64,000 nucleotides of DNA from Siphonodentalium dalli. Its lineage: Eukaryota > Mollusca > Scaphopoda > Gadilida > Siphonodentaliidae. Below are positions 59,601 through 64,000 of this stretch, piece by piece. The stretch is from contig CP136067.1 of NCBI GenBank assembly GCA_032622095.1, positions 39,041,549 to 39,105,548 on the forward strand. Reading direction: 5' to 3'. A program made the translations under genes and the position numbers. Every line of letters begins with the position of its first letter. Positions within the stretch are counted from its first letter, which is position 1. The notes under the pieces were generated by a model. It was not told where the DNA came from. It saw only the letters and a list, made by a program, of their open reading frames with translations, and ran no database searches.

Positions 59601-60240
59601 GTGTTATCGTTCATTCGACCAGACTTTAAATTTCATAACCAGAATGTATGTCAGTTAAGAGTCATGTCACATGAAATTTAACTGAATGATGATAATACAT
59701 GTAGTCCTGTGTCAATAACATCAGTGTCATCAATCGGCATATCCACAGATATAGGCAAAATATATATATCATGCAAGCCAAATTTTAACTCACACATACG
59801 TTTCCATATTTAACAGTTTATATGTTTTCATAAAAAAACAACATACTTTTGTCATATCTGGCTAGAAATTGGTCATCAGTGAAATGTATGGCACAAACAA
59901 CGGCAAATTCAACAGGTTCCCATTTGTCATATCTCTTGATTGGCACGTTACTCCGTCGAATGGCGATTATCCATTTCTCACGAAGCTGTAAAGTGGCTTC
60001 ATTGGCAGATTTTGGAAATAAAATGTCCACCGCGATTGTTGCAGTACATTGCACAAAATTGTCCTGGCATATTCTGTGAATATTTAGTTGCAGATAGCTA
60101 GATATTAATAATAATCAGGCGTAATACATCTCCTTCGTTGTAAATCCAACGCGGAAGTGAATAGCCATTGACATAACCGGAAATTGATATATCTGTTGGT
60201 GCGCCCCGTAGCGGCCGCTGGCGTTAAGAGAAATAACCAC

Positions 60241-60521
60241 TTGTTGTGTAGTTTCCGGCCGCAGGCCGGTTAGGATGGTCGGAATGCATTGTGCAGTTCC
60301 CTTCACCCTTTCTTTAATTCTTCGATGAAAATCGGTTGTTGAGGCTGTTGTATTTGGAGGCAAAGCAGTGGAAGCGTGGTGGAGGAGTCGAGGCTGTTGG
60401 ATTTGGCTGTTGGTTGGCTTGGTTGACGGTTGTATGGGATCTAGATGGGTCTGTCGGTGTTGTCGATTTCTAGGATGGACTTGGTCTTTTTGGTGGAGAG
60501 CAGCTGGTTTCGTAGATGGAG
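60241..60521 (-). other. LINE 3' untranslated region
   Basis: From the ORF2 stop to the insertion junction. Other frames are open here because of composition. A GC-rich inverted word CCGGCC-gcaGGCCGG occurs near the 3' end (60255-60270) and may form a hairpin recognised by the RT. Confidence 0.6.
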
Positions 60522-62051
60522 TTATTGGATGAGTGGGCTGTTGTCGATTCTGGCGAGGGTCAGGTTTCTGAGGTCGGTTAGTCGTTGTTTCATCGTAGGT
60601 ATGTCTGCTGCGTCGTGGAGGGCTTGGATTGGTGTGAAGATTGGCTGATGTAGAGCGATGCGGAGAGCTTTGTTTTGGACTTTCTGCAGGGTTTCGATTG
60701 AGCTGTTGGAGGCTGCTGTTATGATGGGTGCGCCATACTCCATTACTGGGCGGACGTATAGTTTGAAGAGGTTGATGATGGTCTGGCTGTTGGTTCCCCA
60801 GTCGGTACATCTGAGACAACATAGCAGGTTTGTTCTTTTTCTGGCTTTGTCAGCGACTTTTTTGATGTGCGCGGCGAAGGTCATTCGTTGGTCAAGGGTG
60901 ATTCCTAGTAGGATGGCTTGGTTGGATGGTTGAACGGTCTCGTTGTCTATCTTGATGTTGATAGTCTGTGTTGTTTTTCTCTGGTGGAATATGATGAGTT
61001 GGGTTTTCTTGGCGTTGAGTTTTATTCTCCATCTAGAGCACCATGTTGATAAGTCGTCGAGGGTCTTTTGTAATCGTTTTTGTAGGATCCGGGGGTTTTT
61101 GTGTGTTGTCCAGAGTCCTAGGTCGTCGGCGAATTGTGAGATTTCTACGTTGTTTCTTGGGTTGGTGGGTATGTCATTGGCGTATATCAGGAAGAGGAGT
61201 GGGCTGAGTACTGATCCTTGTGGGGTTCCGGCGCGTAGGAATACTGGGCTGGATGTGTCGTTGTTGATGCGGACGCTGAGTTGACGATCTTGTAGGAAAG
61301 AGGATACTAGTCGTGTGTATTTTCGGGCGATGTTGAGCTGGCTGGACTTGTATCTTAGGCCGTCGTGCCATACGGAATCGAAGGCCTTCTCAACGTCAAG
61401 AAATACTGCAGCTGTTAACCAGTTTTTGCCAAGGGATAGTCGGGCGTCTTCAGCTAGTCGAACGATGTGTTCCATGCCTTCTTTGCCTTGTCGGTAGCCA
61501 CGCTGCCACGGGTTGAAGAAGTTGGAGGATTCAAGGTGCTCTCGTAGTCGGCTGCTGATAATTCTTTCGAATAGTGTCCCGGTACATTGGAGGAGGCTGA
61601 TGGGTCGATAGTTGTTGGGAATGGCGCGGTCTTTTTCTGGCTTGGGTATCATGATACCGACGGCGGTTTTCCATGCTGTTGGGAAGTATCCAATGGTCAG
61701 GCAGGCGTTGAATAGAAGGAGTAGTCTGGCGAAGAAGGCTGGAGGGGCTTGTCGTAGGATGGCGTATGTGATGCTGTCGTTGCCTGGTGCTGAGTTGCCT
61801 TTTCCCTTCTTTAGGTTAGATGCGATTTCGTCTTGTGTGATTGGAGATGCTACGGGGAAGACATCATCGTGGTCGTTGGTGGTACTTGGAAGTGGTTTGA
61901 AGAGGTCGGGGTTGTCTTTGATGTGGTTTTCTACAGTTGCTTTGAAGGCGTCGTCGTAGGCTGGGCCTTGGTGGGTGTTGTGGATTTTTTGAAGGTTGTC
62001 GGCGAAGGCTTCTGCTTTCTCTTTGTCTCCTGAGGTCAGGCTGCCATCGGT
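60522..62051 (-). CDS. LINE ORF2 part 2: reverse transcriptase
   Basis: Frame open for ~509 codons from the A7 run (62057-62051) to the stop at 60522-60524. After a linker it shows 'GNDSITYAILRQAPP', 'PKPEKD' and 'YRPISLL', the palm motif 'AVFLDVEKAFDSVWHDGL', 'GTPQGSVLSPLLFLIYANDI', the catalytic 'FADDL', and the 'LLGITLDQRMTF' thumb region. It copies the element RNA at a nicked target site. It is one frame (-1) away from the endonuclease frame; in related elements both are one protein, so an indel or a frameshift at A AAA AAA separates them. Confidence 0.9.
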   Translation of the reverse strand, partial: TDGSLTSGDKEKAEAFADNLQKIHNTHQGPAYDDAFKATVENHIKDNPDLFKPLPSTTNDHDDVFPVASPITQDEIASNLKKGKGNSAPGNDSITYAILRQAPPAFFARLLLLFNACLTIGYFPTAWKTAVGIMIPKPEKDRAIPNNYRPISLLQCTGTLFERIISSRLREHLESSNFFNPWQRGYRQGKEGMEHIVRLAEDARLSLGKNWLTAAVFLDVEKAFDSVWHDGLRYKSSQLNIARKYTRLVSSFLQDRQLSVRINNDTSSPVFLRAGTPQGSVLSPLLFLIYANDIPTNPRNNVEISQFADDLGLWTTHKNPRILQKRLQKTLDDLSTWCSRWRIKLNAKKTQLIIFHQRKTTQTINIKIDNETVQPSNQAILLGITLDQRMTFAAHIKKVADKARKRTNLLCCLRCTDWGTNSQTIINLFKLYVRPVMEYGAPIITAASNSSIETLQKVQNKALRIALHQPIFTPIQALHDAADIPTMKQRLTDLRNLTLARIDNSPLIQ

Positions 62052-63247
62052 TTTTTTAGGGGTTTTTCTGTGCTGTTGCTGTTTTTTCCTGTGCCGGTAA
62101 GGGATTTGAAGGTACTCCAGAAGTTTCTGTTCATTCTTTTATCGCCGAGTTCGGTTGTCGACCGCTGCCAGGATGCTTGTTTTTCTTTTTTGACTGCCGT
62201 TTTGACTTGTCTGTTCATGTTGTTGTAAAGATTTCGGTAGTACATGTCGTTTGGGTTTTTCTGCTGTAGTCTTCTTAGCTTGCGTTTAAGTCGGATCATT
62301 TTCAGAGTTTCGGGGGAGACTCGCCATGCTGTGGTGTTGACTTGTTGTTTCGGGCATGCTGTATCTAGGGCTGATTCGAGAGTTTGGGATAGGTGCTGGC
62401 ATGTCGCGTCAATGTCGCTGGTTGATGTGATGGGTGAATTGTCTATGCTGTTGGTGAGTTGCTGTCGGAAACTGTCCCAGTCGGCTTTATTTAGGTTGCG
62501 GCGGAGGGTTTTCGGGTGGCGATCGGTTGAGGCATTGCTGGATCTTATGTGTACGGGTAGGTGGTCGCTGGATACGTCGTCTCCAATATAGCACATGATT
62601 CCTTTAGATGCGGTGGATGGAGTGGCAATGGCTAGGTCTAGGATGTCCCATTTGTTGGTCGCCGCGTGGTGATGTGTTGGTTCGTCTATGTTGTTTAGTA
62701 TGAGTAGATTAAGATCTTCGATGATGTTGAACATTCGGTCACCGTTTCTGTTGGTATCTTTACAGCCGTAGTAGGTGTGCTTCGCGTTGTAGTCTCCGAT
62801 GAAGATGCAGTGGCGGTGGGTTGATGTGAAGTGTTTGAAGGAGGCATTGCTGAGGTCTGTGTTTGGCGGGTTATATGTGGCGATGATGGCAGTCTTGGCA
62901 CTGCGAATGGTGACTTCTACTGCCAGGGTTTCTTCGTCTAGGTCGTTGGTGTTGAGCATGGCGTGTTTCAGGTCTTTATGGATGAGGAGAGCGACCCCGC
63001 CACCGTGTGCGGTACGGTCACGGCGGGCGATCTTGTAGTTGGTGAAGCTAACCCTGCTGTTTTCGTTGAGTTTCGTTTCGTTGATGGCGATAACGTCTGG
63101 TTGTTGGTCGGTGATGTACTCTTGAAGAATTTGGCGTTTAGCAGATAGTCCGTTTATGTTAACGTGGAGTAGGTGAAAAGCGTGTTTTTGTGTGGGCAAG
63201 TTGTGTGTGTGGCGTGTTGTTGTAGTCTGTTTGGTCGTGTCAGCCAT
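62036..63247 (-). CDS. LINE ORF2 part 1: AP-type endonuclease (403 aa to the break)
   Basis: Starts at ATG 63247, 56 bp after the ORF1 stop. Endonuclease/exonuclease/phosphatase fold motifs: 'LLHVNINGL' (Asn), 'IAINETKL' (Glu), 'GGGVALLIH', 'CIFIGDYNAKH' (Asp/Asn) and 'SSDHLPV' (catalytic His). The enzyme nicks target DNA to prime reverse transcription. The C-terminal ~150 residues are a Lys/Arg/Gln-rich linker to RT. The frame ends at TGA 62036-62038 just after an A7 run. Confidence 0.9.
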   Translation of the reverse strand: MADTTKQTTTTRHTHNLPTQKHAFHLLHVNINGLSAKRQILQEYITDQQPDVIAINETKLNENSRVSFTNYKIARRDRTAHGGGVALLIHKDLKHAMLNTNDLDEETLAVEVTIRSAKTAIIATYNPPNTDLSNASFKHFTSTHRHCIFIGDYNAKHTYYGCKDTNRNGDRMFNIIEDLNLLILNNIDEPTHHHAATNKWDILDLAIATPSTASKGIMCYIGDDVSSDHLPVHIRSSNASTDRHPKTLRRNLNKADWDSFRQQLTNSIDNSPITSTSDIDATCQHLSQTLESALDTACPKQQVNTTAWRVSPETLKMIRLKRKLRRLQQKNPNDMYYRNLYNNMNRQVKTAVKKEKQASWQRSTTELGDKRMNRNFWSTFKSLTGTGKNSNSTEKPLKKPMAA

Positions 63248-63303
63248 TGTAGGTGTTACAATCGGCTTGTGTGTTTGGGCGTGTCAGCTTTGGCTGTGTT
63301 GTT

Positions 63304-64000
63304 TTAACGTCTGTATGTGAACTGTTGGATGGTTTCTTTTGTGAGTTGAGTTCTGTATATGGTGTTGACAGCATGTTCGACGTATTGACACACGCTGTCT
63401 TTGATATTTCGTGGATCTCTTTGTTTGTCAGACAGGGCGCTGACAATGGTCGATGTTATTACAGCTGCAAGCTTTAGGGTTTCAGTGATGTCGGCGGGTT
63501 TGCTTGTGGCGGCTGCGTATGTGAGCTTTTGTGTTTCTTTTGTTGTAACTTCAGTTTTAAAAACTGTGCATCCCTTGTATGCTGAGTGGTGATCACTGTC
63601 GCAGTTCGCGCATCTTTTGATGTTACTGGTGCAGTCTTGGTGTTTGTGATTTCCCGCGCAATTTTTGCAGATTATGTCGTTGCTTTTGCAGAATTCGGCC
63701 GTGTGATTGAACTTTTGACATTTGTAGCACTGGGTTACGTGTGGTCGTTCTTTGTATTCGATGACTTTATATTTGTTTAAGTTGGAGCCTAGTCTGACGC
63801 CGTTCATTATAAGTTGCTTTGCTTCTTTGTTCTCGCAGGTGATTTTAACTTTCCATGTTGGTTGGTTGTCATGGGAGCTCTTTAGTCTTTGTACAGTGTA
63901 TTTGTCGCCAATGTCTTGTGTAATGTCGTCATCTGTGACAGATGGAGGTATGCCACATATAACGGCTTTATGAGTCGTTGGTGTGCTCTGGTGACGGCTT
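63304..64000 (-). CDS. LINE ORF1 (gag-like nucleic-acid-binding protein), C-terminal part
   Basis: Open through the right edge of the window, so the N-terminus is missing. An RRM/PRE_C2HC-like segment ('KAVICGIPPSVTDDDITQDI' region) is followed by three zinc knuckles: 'CYKCQKFNHTAEFC', 'CKNCAGNHKHQDC' and 'CANCDSDHHSAYKGC', as in Jockey-type ORF1. It binds element RNA. Stop TAA 63304-63306. Confidence 0.88.
   Translation of the reverse strand, partial: SRHQSTPTTHKAVICGIPPSVTDDDITQDIGDKYTVQRLKSSHDNQPTWKVKITCENKEAKQLIMNGVRLGSNLNKYKVIEYKERPHVTQCYKCQKFNHTAEFCKSNDIICKNCAGNHKHQDCTSNIKRCANCDSDHHSAYKGCTVFKTEVTTKETQKLTYAAATSKPADITETLKLAAVITSTIVSALSDKQRDPRNIKDSVCQYVEHAVNTIYRTQLTKETIQQFTYRR

Larger units (their letters stand above)
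33449..60240. repeat. Tandem array of ~2.6-kb units with THAP and SAP exon fragments
   Basis: Units start AAATTTCATAACCAGAAT. Approximate limits: U1 33447-36047; U2 36048-48178 (split by an insertion at 37051-46616); U3 48179-50772; U4 50773-53367; U5 53368-55963; U6 55964-57031 (short, carries a 93-bp LINE remnant); U7 57032-59627; U8 59628-60240 (cut by the LINE). Full units are 2594-2602 bp and differ by few substitutions, especially U4, U5 and U7. Each carries a minus-strand THAP exon and a plus-strand SAP exon, facing away from a ~600-bp shared region. The array is bordered left by the Penelope-like element and right by the LINE. Confidence 0.93.
60241..64000 (-). mobile_element. Jockey-like non-LTR retrotransposon (LINE), 5' end off-window
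   Basis: Minus-strand element with a gag-like ORF1 (63304 to beyond 64000) and ORF2 with an AP-type endonuclease and RT (63247-60522). Its 3' end is at 60241, inserted in array unit U8. No poly(A); it ends ...ctacacaacaa. The GC content is clearly higher than in the surroundings. Clade by motif is Jockey-like (three zinc knuckles in ORF1, no RNase H), not confirmed. Confidence 0.9.

Noticed and set aside
60115-60822. 235-codon minus-strand frame rich in Pro, Gln, Thr
   Set aside because: It is an alternative frame of the LINE RT 3' end and UTR continuing into array sequence; the RT frame explains the region.
60943-63973. Plus-strand frames across the LINE
   Set aside because: Shadows of the minus-strand ORF1 and ORF2 in GC-richer sequence.

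Overview
This window is eukaryotic, intergenic, transposon-dense DNA and contains no recognisable single-copy host gene. The many ACATGTACATGTA-type motifs, the degenerate repeat monomers and the mix of elements (env-bearing Ty3/Gypsy, Penelope-like, Helitron, hAT-like, Jockey-like LINE) suggest a marine invertebrate, most likely a bivalve mollusc. That assignment is inference.

Layout. 1-11.6 kb: a reversed LTR fragment at the left edge, degenerate tandem monomers, an inverted minisatellite, and several non-autonomous DNA elements with visible target-site duplications (TWA, TTAA, TA). 11,628-26,807: a complete 15.2-kb env-bearing Ty3/Gypsy retroelement with 456-bp LTRs differing at 3 sites and a 4-bp AGAT duplication. 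Its order is LTR, primer site, 29-bp leader repeats, splice donor, small unknown ORF, gag, a -1 frameshift signal (TTTAAAC plus a 10-bp stem), protease/RT/RNase H/integrase/GPF, a 4-kb repeat-rich region with two homologous antisense ORFs, a splice acceptor, a fusion-type env, a small ORF overlapping env by ATGA, polypurine tract, LTR. Pol is broken by three +1 shifts.

28.7-30.5 kb: a 45-bp satellite with a 12-mer higher-order repeat. 30.9-33.4 kb: a Penelope-like element with direct terminal repeats carrying hammerhead-like cores and a damaged RT. 33.4-60.2 kb: a tandem array of 2.6-kb units, each with a pseudogenised THAP-domain exon (minus strand) and a SAP-domain exon (plus strand). One unit is split by a hAT-like element (37.05-46.6 kb), which is itself split by an 8.4-kb Helitron made of 2.75-kb tandem units. 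60.2-64.0 kb: a minus-strand Jockey-like LINE that runs off the right edge. The same LINE junction reappears as a 93-bp remnant inside the array.

In the env-Gypsy element the parts fit a retrovirus-like plan: Gag, Gag-Pol by -1 frameshifting, and Env from a spliced mRNA. The antisense ORF pair and the hairpin repeat array between pol and env are not explained by this plan and are the most likely novelty.
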